Shown here: positions 44,881-54,994 of the stretch, one piece after another
Numbering within the stretch: position 1 is the stretch's first letter
Layout of the letters: the number at the start of each line of letters is the position of its first letter
Assembly (NCBI GenBank): GCA_963699835.1
Contig: CAVOVJ010000004.1
Location: forward strand, 124,001-188,000
Length of the DNA stretch: 64,000 nt
Source of the DNA: BM003 sp963699835
GTDB lineage: Bacteria; Pseudomonadota; Gammaproteobacteria; Steroidobacterales; BM003
Direction of reading: 5' to 3'
Notes under the pieces: generated by a model
What the model was told of the DNA's origin: nothing
The model's database searches: none
What the model saw: the letters and a program-made list of their open reading frames with translations, nothing else
Program-made: the position numbers and the translations under genes

Positions 44881-45432
44881 GCGACCGGGAAAAACAACAG
44901 GAGCGGGAAAACCGCAGCCTTATCAAGCAGCTGCTGGTATTAACCGTCGCGATGTTCGGTTTCGGGTACCTGCTGGTGCCGCTGTACGATGCGTTCTGCG
45001 AACTGACCGGAATCCGCAGCACGTTCACGGCGAGCGATCCGAATGTCGCGATGACCGTTGCTACCGACCGCGAGGTCACCATTGAGTTCATCGCCACGCC
45101 CAATATCAATGCGCCATGGGATTTCGCCCCTTCCGAGGCCAAAATGAAGGTACAGCCGGGCAAGCTCTACCAGGCTACCTATGTCGCGACGAACCTGACT
45201 GATGCCTCGATTACCGGCAACTCGGTACCGGACGTCAAGCCCTCGCAAGCCGCAAAATATTTTCGCAAGACCGAATGCTTCTGTTTTACGCCGCAGCCGT
45301 TCGCCGCGGGGCAGCGCCGCGAGCTTCCGGTGCGTTTTATCGTGGATCCGGACCTGCCAGCGCATATCGAGACCATTACGCTATCGTACAGCCTGTATTG
45401 CGATACAACAGGCCGCCGATGCTTCACAATAA
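44877..45432 (+). CDS. ctaG: CtaG/Cox11 copper chaperone (one frame break)
   Basis: Cox11-type CtaG inserts CuB into subunit I from the periplasmic side. The N terminus has one membrane helix (QLLVLTVAMFGFGYLLVPLY) and YDAFCELTGI. The copper-binding pair lies in KTECFCFTPQ, and the C terminus has IVDPDLPAHIETITLSYS. One extra base at about 45398 shifts the frame; dropping it gives the short ending AIQQAADASQ and 184 residues, the normal length. The unshifted frame runs to 45869 through coxC and is an artefact. Confidence 0.9.
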
Positions 45433-45471
45433 ACAAAAACTGCAGACACAACCCGACATACGGACGACGCC

Positions 45472-46344
45472 ATGACACTAGCGAAAGAAGGCACAAGCTA
45501 CTACGTACCGAGCGGCAGCCGCTGGCCGATAACCGGCGCAATCGCGCTGTTTCTGATGATGGGCGGATTATCGACCTGGCTGAACGGTTCAGGCGCGGCG
45601 AAATGGATTGCTCTGCTCGGCCTCGTCGCACTGATCTATATGCTGGTCGGCTGGTTCGGCGACGTCATCGGAGAAAGCGAGGGCGGCATGTACTCGACCC
45701 AGGTGGATCGCTCCTTCCGCATGGGTATGAGCTGGTTCATTTTCTCCGAGGTCATGTTCTTCGCGGCGTTTTTCGGCGCGTTGTTCTACGCCCGGCAACT
45801 GGCATTACCGTGGCTGGGCGGCGATGGATCGGGCTTTTTCACCAATCTTTTGCTGTGGGAGAACTTTGAGGCGAGCTGGCCAAGCAACGGGCCGGCCGAA
45901 GTCGGCGGCGAGTTCACGGCGATGGGGCCACTCGGGCTGCCGTTGCTCAATACCATCATCCTGCTTACCAGCGGCGTCACGATTACGGTCGCCCACCATG
46001 CACTGAAAGACGACAAGCGCAATGTGCTGGCGTTATTCCTGTTCCTGACCCTTGCGCTCGGCTTCCTGTTCGTCGGTCTGCAGGCTTACGAATACATTCA
46101 CGCCTATCACGAGCTCAACCTGACGCTGGAAAGCGGAATTTACGGATCGACGTTTTTCATGCTCACCGGATTTCACGGCCTCCATGTGACCATCGGTGCG
46201 ATCATGCTGACGGTGATCTGGTTCCGCTGCCTCAAGGGCCACTTCACTCCGAACCATCATTTCGGCTTCGAGGCAGTCGCCTGGTACTGGCATTTCGTCG
46301 ACGTGGTCTGGCTCGGCCTGTATATATTCGTGTACTGGCTCTGA
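45472..46344 (+). CDS. coxC: Cytochrome c oxidase subunit III
   Basis: Subunit III stabilises the catalytic core of the oxidase. The 290-residue protein has seven membrane helices, and motifs FRMGMSWFIFSEVMFFAAFFGALFYAR, TIILLTSGVTITVAHHAL and FEAVAWYWHFVDVVWLGLYIFVYW. The ATG at 45472 lies 39 bases after ctaG. The frame is intact. A strong terminator follows, so it ends the coxB-coxA-ctaG-coxC transcript. Confidence 0.97.
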   Translation: MTLAKEGTSYYVPSGSRWPITGAIALFLMMGGLSTWLNGSGAAKWIALLGLVALIYMLVGWFGDVIGESEGGMYSTQVDRSFRMGMSWFIFSEVMFFAAFFGALFYARQLALPWLGGDGSGFFTNLLLWENFEASWPSNGPAEVGGEFTAMGPLGLPLLNTIILLTSGVTITVAHHALKDDKRNVLALFLFLTLALGFLFVGLQAYEYIHAYHELNLTLESGIYGSTFFMLTGFHGLHVTIGAIMLTVIWFRCLKGHFTPNHHFGFEAVAWYWHFVDVVWLGLYIFVYWL

Positions 46345-46368
46345 CGAGCGAACGGTCGCAATAGCCAG

Positions 46369-46400
46369 GGCGCTGCGACCGGGCAGCGCCTTCTTTTTTC
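46369..46400 (+). terminator. Rho-independent terminator of the cox operon
   Basis: An 8-bp stem GGCGCTGC / GCAGCGCC with a six-base loop is followed by TTCTTTTTT, 25 bases after the coxC stop. Confidence 0.85.
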
Positions 46401-46420
46401 TCGGGAAACCCGCCTCGTAC

Positions 46421-46630
46421 CTAGGCCGGAACGATCCCATGGGGCTGAATCAGTCCGCTAGCCCATGCGATCAGCAGCAACACGAAAAGCGCGACCGAGA
46501 GCGTGATACGCAACGTCAGCGCCTTGACCATGCGCCTGGAGTCGCTGCCATCGCGCAACAGGAAAAACAGCCCCGACCCGAGACTGGCGACGATGGCGAG
46601 CAATACCGCCACAATCAGAAATTTGAGCAT
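46421..46630 (-). CDS. Twin-transmembrane small protein (DUF2909)
   Basis: The 69-residue product has two membrane helices (MLKFLIVAVLLAIVASLGSGLFFL and LRITLSVALFVLLLIAWASG) joined by a basic loop DGSDSRRMVKAL, the DUF2909 pattern. Members lie between coxC and SURF1 on the opposite strand in other gammaproteobacteria, exactly as here. The function is unknown. The ATG at 46630 is preferred to a longer TTG frame from 46666, since it starts the first helix; no clear ribosome binding site precedes either. Confidence 0.78.
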   Translation of the reverse strand: MLKFLIVAVLLAIVASLGSGLFFLLRDGSDSRRMVKALTLRITLSVALFVLLLIAWASGLIQPHGIVPA

Positions 46631-46645
46631 CGGCAACGACCCAAC

Positions 46646-47408
46646 GTGCAACAGGACAAGCGACAAATTATAGCAGCGGGACCCAACTCAACGCCGCCGC
46701 GGCGGTTCCGACCCTCGTTGCGGAGCGCGGTGCTGGTCGCATTGCTGATGGCGGCTTTCGTGAGCCTCGGTAACTGGCAGTTGCAACGAGCAAGCGAAAA
46801 ACGCGCCTTGCTCGATGCGTTCGACAGCGGCAGCGCCATTGCCGATGCGGTTGCCGAGGCGACCGCAGACGCTGCGAACCGGTATCCCCGGTATACGCCG
46901 CTGGGTGCGCGCGGACAATTCGATAGCCGCCACCAGTTTCTCCTCGACAACGTGGTCCAGAACGGCCAGGTAGGATTTTACGTGTGGACACCGCTGCGTC
47001 TCGAAGGCAGCGGCGCAGCCGTACTGGTAAACCGCGGCTGGTTTCCGCTCGGCGCGCACCGCGCTGATCTGCCGCCGCTCGATGTCGGCGAGCAGCCGCG
47101 CGCAGTTACGGGGTTGCTGGACCGGCTGCCGGAACCCGGCCTGCGGCTCGGCGGCAGCGGACTGTCGACCGACTGGCCCAGGATCGCCGTCTACCCACGC
47201 ATAGACGAACTGCGGGCGGTTCTCGACTATCCGCTGTACGATTACTTGTTGCTGCTCGACGCTGACTGCCGAAGACGGTTTCGCCCGCGACTGGCGGCCG
47301 CAGCTTTTGCCACCGCAGCGTCATGTGGGGTACGCGGTGCAGTGGTTCGCCTTTGCAACGGCGGTACTGGCCTTGTTCCTGATTCTGAGTTTCAAACGGG
47401 AGAGTTAA
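46646..47408 (+). CDS. SURF1 family oxidase assembly protein (one frame break)
   Basis: SURF1 (Shy1) supports heme A insertion into subunit I. The N-terminal helix (SAVLVALLMAAFVSLGNWQLQRASEKRAL) and VLVNRGWFPLG are diagnostic. One extra base near 47265-47267 breaks the frame; dropping it gives DAEDGFARDWRPQLLPPQRHVGYAVQWFAFA and a C-terminal helix to the TAA at 47406. No ATG precedes the conserved start, so GTG 46646 is the best candidate and TTG 46718 the next. It lies 15 bases from the divergent DUF2909 gene. Confidence 0.85.
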
Positions 47409-47415
47409 TGCGACG

Positions 47416-48018
47416 ATGAGCGCGCTCACCAAAAAGCGCCTGCAGCTGCTGGGCCTGATATTTCTGTTCGTCGGACCTTTGTCGGTCGCCGCGTGGCTTT
47501 ATTACGGCGACAGCGGCTGGCGCCCGGGCGGATCCACCAGCAATGGCGATCTGATGCAGCCGGCGGTGCCGTTGCCGCAACTCGAGCTTCGTGCGCCAGA
47601 TGGCAGCGGACTCGGCACCGACGCGCTGCGCGGCAAATGGACGCTGATCTACATTGGTCCTGACGACTGCGCCGAACCCTGCCGCGAGGCGCTTTACAAT
47701 CTGCGCCAGGTCCGGCTCGCGCTCGGCAAGGACATGGGGCGGGTGCAGCGCCTGTTCTTCTACGCCGGCGGGTGCTGCGATGATCAGTTTTTCGCCACCG
47801 AACACCCCGACCTGTTACTCGCGAGCGCAGATCCGGCGACCCGCGCCGCGTTGCTCGCCGTGTTTCCGACCTATGACGGCGCCGCACCCGACGCTGCCGG
47901 GCGCAGTTATCTCGTCGATCCGCTGGGTAACCTGATGATGAGCTATCCCGCTGACGCCGCGCCAAAGGGAATGCTCAAGGATCTCAAGCGGCTGTTGCGT
48001 CTTTCACATATCGGGTAG
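47416..48018 (+). CDS. Thioredoxin-like membrane-anchored protein of the cox cluster
   Basis: This 200-residue protein has one N-terminal membrane helix (LQLLGLIFLFVGPLSVAAWLYY) and a periplasmic domain with LRGKWTLIYIGPDDCAEPCREALYNLRQV, which resembles the SCO/thioredoxin fold; CAEPC (C-x-x-x-C) could bind copper. It also has an unusual pair GGCCDDQFF. Position between SURF1 and ctaA suggests a role in oxidase assembly, but no enzyme activity is established. It starts 7 bases after SURF1. Confidence 0.78.
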   Translation: MSALTKKRLQLLGLIFLFVGPLSVAAWLYYGDSGWRPGGSTSNGDLMQPAVPLPQLELRAPDGSGLGTDALRGKWTLIYIGPDDCAEPCREALYNLRQVRLALGKDMGRVQRLFFYAGGCCDDQFFATEHPDLLLASADPATRAALLAVFPTYDGAAPDAAGRSYLVDPLGNLMMSYPADAAPKGMLKDLKRLLRLSHIG

Positions 48019-48020
48019 AT

Positions 48021-49910
48021 ATGAACGTCATGACATCGCAGACCTTTCGCAAATTCGCAAGATTGACGGCACTACTGGCCTTCGCGGTCGTGGTACTCGG
48101 AGCCTATGTTCGCCTTACTGATGCCGGCCTCGGTTGTCCTGACTGGCCAGGCTGTTATGGCAAGTTGACGGTAACCGGGGTCATGCGTGACGTTAGTGGC
48201 GCCGAGGAGGCATTTCCCGAGCGTGCGGTCGATGCCGGCAAGGCGTGGCGGGAGATGCTCCACCGCTATCTGGCCGCCATCCTCGGACTGGCGATCGTGG
48301 GGCTGGCCGTGCTTGCGTGGCGCCGCCGCCATCTCCCCGGACAACCGGTCGCGCTGCCTCTGGCGCTGGTCGGGCTGGTCATCTTCCAGGGCCTGCTCGG
48401 AATGTGGACGGTTACCCTGTTGCTGAAGCCGGTAGTCGTCATGGCGCACCTGCTTGGCGGCATGACCACGCTGGCGTTGTTATGGTGGTTATCGCTGACA
48501 CCGGCCGCGCCGGGTAGCGGTCGCCACCGGCTCGTGTCGCTGGCACTGGCAGGCGTGGCCGTACTCGTTGCACAGATCGCGCTCGGCGGCTGGACCAGCA
48601 CCAATTACGCTGCCCTTGCATGCCCCGCATTCCCGAGCTGCAACGGCAGCTGGTGGCCGGACATGGATTTCGCCGAGGGTTTCCGCCTGTGGCGGGGACT
48701 GGGTGTCGACTACGAGGGCGGCGTGCTGCACAACTCGGCACGGATGGCGATTCATTATAGCCACCGGATTTTTGCGCTCGTCGTCATCGTGGTTCTCGGC
48801 AGCCTGATCTTCCGCGGTCTGGGTGACCGCTCACGCCCGGATATTCGCGCCGCGGCGCGGCTGCTGGGCGCGGCCCTGGTAACCCAGCTCGTCGTTGGTA
48901 TCGCAATCGTAAAAACCGGGTTGCCACTGAGTCTGGCGACGGCACACAATGCGTTTGCCGCCGTGCTGCTGCTGTGTTTGCTGACGATGTTGCGACGTCT
49001 GCTGCCAACGACTCGTTCAGCCGCCACACTAATGACCCAGACCGCGCCAAAACTTGTCGACTATTTCGAACTTTGCAAGCCGAAGGTCGTCGGGCTGATC
49101 GTATTCACTGCCATCGTTGGCATGTTTCTCGCCACGCCCGGCCTGGTGCCGTGGCAGGCATTCGTTTTCGGCACAATCGGTATCGGCCTTGCCGCATCTT
49201 CCGCGGCGGCGATCAATCATGTACTCGACCGCCGCATCGATGCCGAGATGAAGCGCACGATGAACCGGCCGATTCCAACCGGGCATGTCAGCGAATCCCA
49301 GGCGCTGGTTTTCGCGTTCGGGCTCGGGCTGGCATCGATGCTGATTCTTGCGGTGGGCGTCAATCCGCTGACGGCGGTGCTGACCTTTTGCAGCCTGATC
49401 GGCTACGCGATTGTCTACACGGTTTATCTGAAAAGGGCGACGCCGCAAAATATCGTCATCGGCGGAGCAGCGGGCGCGGCGCCGCCGGTACTCGGCTGGA
49501 CTGCGGTTACCAACAGTGTCGACCCGCATGCGCTGTTGCTGTTTCTGATTATTTTCACCTGGACGCCACCGCATTTCTGGGCACTCGCGATAGCACGACG
49601 CGACGACTATGCGCGGGTCGGGATACCCATGTTGCCGGTCACCCACGGTGTAGAGTTCACCCGCCTGCATATCCTGCTTTATACGATATTGCTGGTGATC
49701 GTAACCGTGCTGCCGTTCGTCACCGGGATGAGTGGCCTGGTCTACCTGATCGGCGCGCTGCTGCTCGGCGCCATGTTCCTCTATTATGCCGCGGCCATGA
49801 AGCTGACCGACCGGCCCGACCTGCCCATGAAGACCTTCGGCTACTCGGTCACCTACCTGATGGCGTTGTTTGCGCTGCTGCTCGTCGACCACTACCTGCC
49901 TTACCGGTAA
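48021..49910 (+). CDS. ctaA-ctaB: Heme A synthase CtaA joined to heme O synthase CtaB
   Basis: The 629-residue frame contains two enzymes. Residues 1-335 are CtaA/COX15: eight helices with LTDAGLGCPDWPGCYG near the N terminus and heme-ligand histidines in MVHLLGGMTT-like and IHYSHRIFALVV segments. Residues about 338-629 are CtaB/COX10, a UbiA-fold prenyltransferase with NHVLDRRIDAEMKRTMNRPIPTG and DDYARVGIPMLP. Together they convert heme B to O to A. In most relatives these are separate genes. At the junction an ATG (49032) starts the ctaB part, and TAATG occurs there in the other frame, so a one-base error near the end of ctaA could have fused them. Confidence 0.85.
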   Translation: MNVMTSQTFRKFARLTALLAFAVVVLGAYVRLTDAGLGCPDWPGCYGKLTVTGVMRDVSGAEEAFPERAVDAGKAWREMLHRYLAAILGLAIVGLAVLAWRRRHLPGQPVALPLALVGLVIFQGLLGMWTVTLLLKPVVVMAHLLGGMTTLALLWWLSLTPAAPGSGRHRLVSLALAGVAVLVAQIALGGWTSTNYAALACPAFPSCNGSWWPDMDFAEGFRLWRGLGVDYEGGVLHNSARMAIHYSHRIFALVVIVVLGSLIFRGLGDRSRPDIRAAARLLGAALVTQLVVGIAIVKTGLPLSLATAHNAFAAVLLLCLLTMLRRLLPTTRSAATLMTQTAPKLVDYFELCKPKVVGLIVFTAIVGMFLATPGLVPWQAFVFGTIGIGLAASSAAAINHVLDRRIDAEMKRTMNRPIPTGHVSESQALVFAFGLGLASMLILAVGVNPLTAVLTFCSLIGYAIVYTVYLKRATPQNIVIGGAAGAAPPVLGWTAVTNSVDPHALLLFLIIFTWTPPHFWALAIARRDDYARVGIPMLPVTHGVEFTRLHILLYTILLVIVTVLPFVTGMSGLVYLIGALLLGAMFLYYAAAMKLTDRPDLPMKTFGYSVTYLMALFALLLVDHYLPYR

Positions 49911-49913
49911 AAA

Positions 49914-52064
49914 ATGGACGTCACACCGATCCTCGATGCTCTCAATGATGCCCAGCGCGAGGCGGTCACGGCAGCGCAGGTACCGATGCTGGTGCTGGCC
50001 GGCGCCGGCAGTGGCAAGACCCGTGTATTGACGCACCGTATCGCATGGCTGATCACTGTCGATGGCGTATCACCGCACGGCGTGCTCGCGGTGACGTTTA
50101 CCAACAAGGCCGCGCGCGAGATGCGCAACCGCATCGAAGGCCTGCTCGGCATGCCTGCGGCCGCGTCATGGGTTGGCACTTTCCACGGACTCGCCCACCG
50201 CCTGCTGAGAATCCACTGGCAGGAAGCCGGCCTGCCGCAGTCATTCCAGATACTCGACTCGGACGACCAGTACCGCTTGATCCGCCGGATATTGCGATCG
50301 ATGGAACTGGACGAATCGCGCTGGGCGCCGCGCGAGATCCAGTGGTTTATCAACGGACAAAAAGACGAGGGTCTGCGGCCGCAGCATATCGACACTAGCG
50401 GCGATCCCAACCGCCAGCAGATGGTCCGGGTCTACGAAGCCTACCAGCAAGCCTGCGATCGAGCCGGGGTAGTGGATTTCGCGGAATTGTTGCTGCGCGC
50501 ACACGAGTTGTGGCTCAACAACGAAAGCCTGCTCGCCCACTACCGCAGTCGCTTCCGTCATCTGCTCGTCGACGAATTCCAGGACACCAACCGTATCCAG
50601 TACGCGTGGCTCAGGCTGCTCGCCGGGGACAGCGGCGTGCCGTTCGTGGTCGGCGACGACGACCAGTCGATTTACCGTTGGCGTGGTGCGCGCATCGAAC
50701 ACATCCATCGCTTCGAGAAAGACTTCCCGCACAGCAAGGTCATCCGGCTGGAGCAGAACTACCGCTCGACCGGAACCATCCTGGCCGCTGCCAATGCGCT
50801 GATCGCAAACAACCAGTCGCGCATGGGCAAGAACCTGTGGACCGAGGGTGGCGACGGTGAGCCGATCCGCGTTTATGCGGCATTCAACGAACGCGACGAG
50901 GCCGACTTCGTTGTGGCCCGAATCCGCCAGTGGGTTACGCAGGGTAACAACCGCAGCGAGGCCGCCGTGCTGTATCGGTCAAACGCGCAGTCGCGGGTGT
51001 TGGAGGAAGCTTTTTTCAATGCGCAGATTCCGTACCGCGTCTATGGCGGCCTGCGCTTTTTCGAGCGCCAGGAAATCAAGGACGCGCTGGCCTACCTGCG
51101 GCTGATGGAAAACCGAGCCGACGATCCGTCGTTCGAGCGCATCGTCAATACGCCGACCCGCGGCATCGGCGCTCGCAGCCTCGATATCGTGCGCAGCTAT
51201 GCACGGGCCAATGCCTGCTCAATGTGGCGTGCCGCCGGCGCCTGTATCAACGACGGCCTCAACCCGCGCGCAGCCCGCTCGATGCACGCTTTCCTCAACC
51301 TGATCGAGACACTGGAGGCCGACGCCCGGCCACTGGCACTGCAGGAACAAGTGGATCTGGCAATCCAGTCGAGTGGCCTGATCGGGCATTACCGCAAGGA
51401 GAAAGGCGAACGTGGCGAGGCGCGGATCGAGAACCTCGAGGAACTGGTCAGCGCCGCACGCGGTTTCGAGCCCGACGAGGAGGACGGGATGTCGCCGCTG
51501 GCCGCCTTCCTTTCCCACGCGGCGCTGGAAGCCGGAGAGGGCCAGGCCGACGCGTGGGAGGACTGCGTACAACTGATGACGATGCATTCGGCGAAGGGAC
51601 TCGAGTTTCCACTGGTATTTATTTGCGGGATGGAGGACGGGCTGTTTCCACATCAGCGTTCCCTCGGCGACTCGGGCGGACTCGAGGAGGAACGCCGGCT
51701 GTGTTATGTCGGCACGACCCGGGCCATGAGCGAGTTGTATTTCACTTACGCCGAACAGCGGCGGCTGCACGGCATGGACAATTTTGCCACGCCGTCGCGT
51801 TTCCTCAACGAAATACCGGCGATGCTGGTCGAGGAAGTCAGGCCCCAGGTGCGCGTATCGCGACCGTTACAGACCGCCCGGTTTGCGTCCGAGCCGGTTC
51901 CCGGGGGGTTGCGCCTCGGTCAGCGCGTGCGCCATGCCAAATTCGGCGAGGGCGTGATACTGAACGTCGAAGGCCAGGGCGCTCACGCCCGGGTCCAGGT
52001 CAACTTCGAACAGCCGGGCACGAAATGGCTGGTCCTTGCCTACGCCAACCTTGAAGTCATGTAG
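49914..52064 (+). CDS. uvrD: DNA helicase II (UvrD)
   Basis: UvrD is a superfamily 1A 3'-5' helicase for nucleotide excision and mismatch repair. The intact 716-residue protein has the Walker A in VLAGAGSGKTRVLTHRIAWLI, TFTNKAAREMRNRI, VDEFQDTNRIQYAWLRLL, DDDQSIYRWRGA, TMHSAKGLEFPLVFICGMEDGLFPH and VGTTRAM. The Tudor-like C-terminal domain with KFGEGVILNVEG and VNFEQPGTKWLVLAYANLE is typical of UvrD rather than Rep. The ATG at 49914 follows directly after ctaB. Confidence 0.96.
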   Translation: MDVTPILDALNDAQREAVTAAQVPMLVLAGAGSGKTRVLTHRIAWLITVDGVSPHGVLAVTFTNKAAREMRNRIEGLLGMPAAASWVGTFHGLAHRLLRIHWQEAGLPQSFQILDSDDQYRLIRRILRSMELDESRWAPREIQWFINGQKDEGLRPQHIDTSGDPNRQQMVRVYEAYQQACDRAGVVDFAELLLRAHELWLNNESLLAHYRSRFRHLLVDEFQDTNRIQYAWLRLLAGDSGVPFVVGDDDQSIYRWRGARIEHIHRFEKDFPHSKVIRLEQNYRSTGTILAAANALIANNQSRMGKNLWTEGGDGEPIRVYAAFNERDEADFVVARIRQWVTQGNNRSEAAVLYRSNAQSRVLEEAFFNAQIPYRVYGGLRFFERQEIKDALAYLRLMENRADDPSFERIVNTPTRGIGARSLDIVRSYARANACSMWRAAGACINDGLNPRAARSMHAFLNLIETLEADARPLALQEQVDLAIQSSGLIGHYRKEKGERGEARIENLEELVSAARGFEPDEEDGMSPLAAFLSHAALEAGEGQADAWEDCVQLMTMHSAKGLEFPLVFICGMEDGLFPHQRSLGDSGGLEEERRLCYVGTTRAMSELYFTYAEQRRLHGMDNFATPSRFLNEIPAMLVEEVRPQVRVSRPLQTARFASEPVPGGLRLGQRVRHAKFGEGVILNVEGQGAHARVQVNFEQPGTKWLVLAYANLEVM

Positions 52065-52116
52065 AATACCGCTCGTCTGACCATTGTCGGTTGCGGCGGT
52101 CCGGCTCAAAAAAAAC

Positions 52117-53494
52117 ATGAAAATTCTCATTCTAGGCGCCGGTCAGGTCGGCTCCACAGCTGCACAGAATCTCTCCCGCGAAGAAGCCAACGAGATTACC
52201 GTGGTCGACCAGAGGGGCGATGTGCTGCGCGAGCTGCAGGATCGTCTCGATATCCGTACGGTACAGGGGCACGCCTCCTATCCGGAGGTGCTCGAACGCG
52301 CCGGCGCCCAGGATACCGACATGATCATCGCACTGACCAACAGCGATGAGACCAATATGGTCGCGTGTCAGCTTGCCTATACGCTGTATCACACCCCGAC
52401 CAAGATCGCGCGAATCCGTGCTGCAGAGTACATCGCGCGTGACAACCTGTTCGCCAACGACTCGATCCCGGTCGATGTCGCGATCAGTCCCGAGCAACTC
52501 GTGTGCGAGTACGTCGAGCAACTGATCCGCTATCCCGGGCGCGCTGCAGGTACTCAACTTCGCCAACGGTAAAGTACGGCTGGTTGGCGTGCGCGCGCTT
52601 CAGGGCGGACCGCTGGTGGGACAGCAGCTGCGAACCTTGCGCGAACATGTTCCCGACGTCGACAGCCGCGTTGCCGCAGTCTATCGTGACGGAGAGAGCA
52701 TACCTGTTGGTGGCGATACTCGTATCGAGGATGGCGACGAGGTCTTTTTCGTGGCAGCACGCAAGGACATACGCGCAGTGATGAGCGAAATGCGCCGCCT
52801 CGAAGATCCCGTGCGGCGGGTGGTTATCGCCGGCGGCGGCAACATCGGATTCCGCCTCGCGCAGACGCTGGAACATACCAACCAGGTCAGCATCATCGAG
52901 CGCGACCCGGATCGGGCGCGTGAGATCTCGGAGAAACTCAGCCGCAGCATCGTGCTTTGCGGCGACGCCGCCGATGAGGACCTGCTGCTGGAGGAAAACA
53001 TCGACAATGCCGATGTGTTCTGCGCACTGACCAATGCCGAGGAAGCCAATATCCTCTCCGCCATGCTGGCCAAGCGCCTCGGCGCCAACAAGGTCATGGC
53101 GCTGATCAATCGCCCCGCCTATACCGAACTGGTCGAGGCAGGAACGATCGATATCGCGATCTCGCCGCAGCAGATCACGATCGGGGCATTGTTGACACAT
53201 GTCCGCCGCGGAGACGTCGCCCGCGTCTACAGTCTGCGAACCGGCGCAGCCGAAGCGATCGAAGCGGTCGCGCATGGCGATCCGAAGACGAGCAAAGTCG
53301 TCGGTCGCAGCGTCGATGAGATCAAACTGCCGCCCGGTGCAACGATCGGCGCGATCGTGCGTGAGGAAGAGGTGCTGATGGCGCATCATGACACGGTGAT
53401 CGAGGAAGACGACCACGTCATCCTGTTCATGACCGAGCGAAAACAGATCAAAAAGGTCGAACGCCTGTTCCAGGTCGGCGTCACCTTTATTTAG
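52117..53494 (+). CDS. trkA: Trk potassium transporter NAD-binding subunit TrkA (one frame break)
   Basis: TrkA is the cytoplasmic regulatory ring of the TrkAH potassium channel. It has two copies of the Rossmann RCK-N domain, each with GxGxxG (ILGAGQVGSTAAQNL and VIAGGGNIGFRLAQTL), and two RCK-C domains. An extra G in the run at 52537-52539 breaks the frame; dropping it reads RYPGALQVLNFANGKVRLVGVRAL and gives 458 residues, the same as E. coli TrkA. The ATG at 52117 starts MKILILGAG; trkH follows 5 bases later. Confidence 0.95.
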
Positions 53495-53499
53495 GCCCG

Positions 53500-54987
53500 A
53501 TGCATTTAAGAGCCGTTTTTCGCATCCTGGGCGTGCTGTTGATGGCATTCAGCCTGACGATGCTGCCGCCCATAGGCGTCTCCCTGTATTACCAGGACGG
53601 CACGTGGCTTCCCTTCACCGAGGGCTTCGTCGTCATTCTGGTCACCGGTCTCGCGGTGTTTGCCGTGGCCGGCAAGGAAAAGCCGGCGCTGCGCCTGCGC
53701 GACGGCTTCCTGATCGTGGCGATGTTCTGGGTCGTGCTGAGCGCCGCGGCGGCAATCCCGCTGCTGGTAGCCGGGCGCCCCGACCTGTCGACGACCGATG
53801 CGCTGTTCGAGGCAGTCTCCGGTCTGACCACGACCGGGGCGACGATTTTGATCAACCTCGACACGTTGCCGCGCTCAATCCTGTACTACCGACAGCAGCT
53901 GCAGTGGCTGGGCGGGATGGGCATCATCGTTCTCGCGGTCGCCGTGCTGCCGATGCTCGGCGTCGGCGGCATGCAGCTGTATCGTGCGGAGACCCCCGGC
54001 CCGGTCAAGGACAACAAACTGTCGCCGCGGATCGCGCAGACCGCCAAATGGCTGTGGATGGTTTATCTGGGCATGACGGTGACATGCGGGTTCGCCTACT
54101 GGCTGGCCGGTATGGACCCTTTCGATGCGATTGGTCATGCGTTCAGCACCGTTGCGATTGGCGGTTTCTCCACCCACGATGCAAGTCTTGGCTACTACAG
54201 CCTGATCGGCCTTCCAGGTGCCGGCATCATCGAGATGGTGGCCGTGTTTTTCATGTTTGTTGCCGGCGCGAATTTTGCGCTGCATTTCGCCGCATTCTAT
54301 CCGTTGTCGCGCTGGAAACCGCCGTCGTTCCGGCTCTACCTGCACGACAGCGAATTTCGCGCCTATGCACTGGGTCTCTCGCTTCTGATAGTCTTCGTCG
54401 TCGGCCGACTGCTGCAGAGCGGGCAGTACGAGGATATGTCGGAGGCCATTACCAAGGGCCTGTTCCAGGCCGTTTCCATGGCCACGACAACCGGATTTAC
54501 CACTGACAATTACTCGGCATGGCCGGGCGCATTGCCGGTGCTGCTGATACTCGCGAGCTTCGTCGGTGGCTGTGCCGGCTCCACCGGTGGCGGCATGAAA
54601 GTCATCCGCTGGCTGCTTATCTACAAGCAGGGCCGGCGCGAGGTGATAAAGCTCGTCCACCCAAGCGCCGAGATTCCGGTCAAACTTGGCGACAAAGCGG
54701 TACCGAGTCGCGTTACCGAAGCGGTGTGGGGCTTCTTCTCGGTGTATGTACTGCTGTTCGGCCTGATGATGGTAATGATGATGGCGACCGGGCTCGACCA
54801 GGTCACCGCGTTCGCCGCGGTAACGGCGACGTTGAACAATCTCGGTCCCGGGCTCGGCGATGTCACCGCCAATTTCCGCGAGATCAATGACACCGCGAAA
54901 TGGGTCAGCGTCGCCGCAATGCTGCTCGGGCGACTCGAGATTTTCACGCTGTTCGTCCTGGTCACTCCGACGTTCTGGCGGCGCTGA
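53500..54987 (+). CDS. trkH: Trk potassium transporter membrane subunit TrkH
   Basis: TrkH forms the potassium-conducting pore, a four-fold repeat of membrane-pore-membrane units. The intact 495-residue protein has the pore filter segments GLTTTGATIL, FSTVAIGGFSTHD, SMATTTGFTTDN and ATLNNLGPGLGDV. About eight to ten membrane helices are evident. It is directly downstream of trkA, a common pairing, and the two form a two-gene operon, possibly with the following TPR gene. Confidence 0.96.
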   Translation: MHLRAVFRILGVLLMAFSLTMLPPIGVSLYYQDGTWLPFTEGFVVILVTGLAVFAVAGKEKPALRLRDGFLIVAMFWVVLSAAAAIPLLVAGRPDLSTTDALFEAVSGLTTTGATILINLDTLPRSILYYRQQLQWLGGMGIIVLAVAVLPMLGVGGMQLYRAETPGPVKDNKLSPRIAQTAKWLWMVYLGMTVTCGFAYWLAGMDPFDAIGHAFSTVAIGGFSTHDASLGYYSLIGLPGAGIIEMVAVFFMFVAGANFALHFAAFYPLSRWKPPSFRLYLHDSEFRAYALGLSLLIVFVVGRLLQSGQYEDMSEAITKGLFQAVSMATTTGFTTDNYSAWPGALPVLLILASFVGGCAGSTGGGMKVIRWLLIYKQGRREVIKLVHPSAEIPVKLGDKAVPSRVTEAVWGFFSVYVLLFGLMMVMMMATGLDQVTAFAAVTATLNNLGPGLGDVTANFREINDTAKWVSVAAMLLGRLEIFTLFVLVTPTFWRR

Positions 54988-54994
54988 GGCGCGA

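Noticed and set aside
45433..45869. Extension of ctaG to a 330-residue product
   Set aside because: The extension is out of frame with the family and overlaps coxC; it results from the frame break near 45398.
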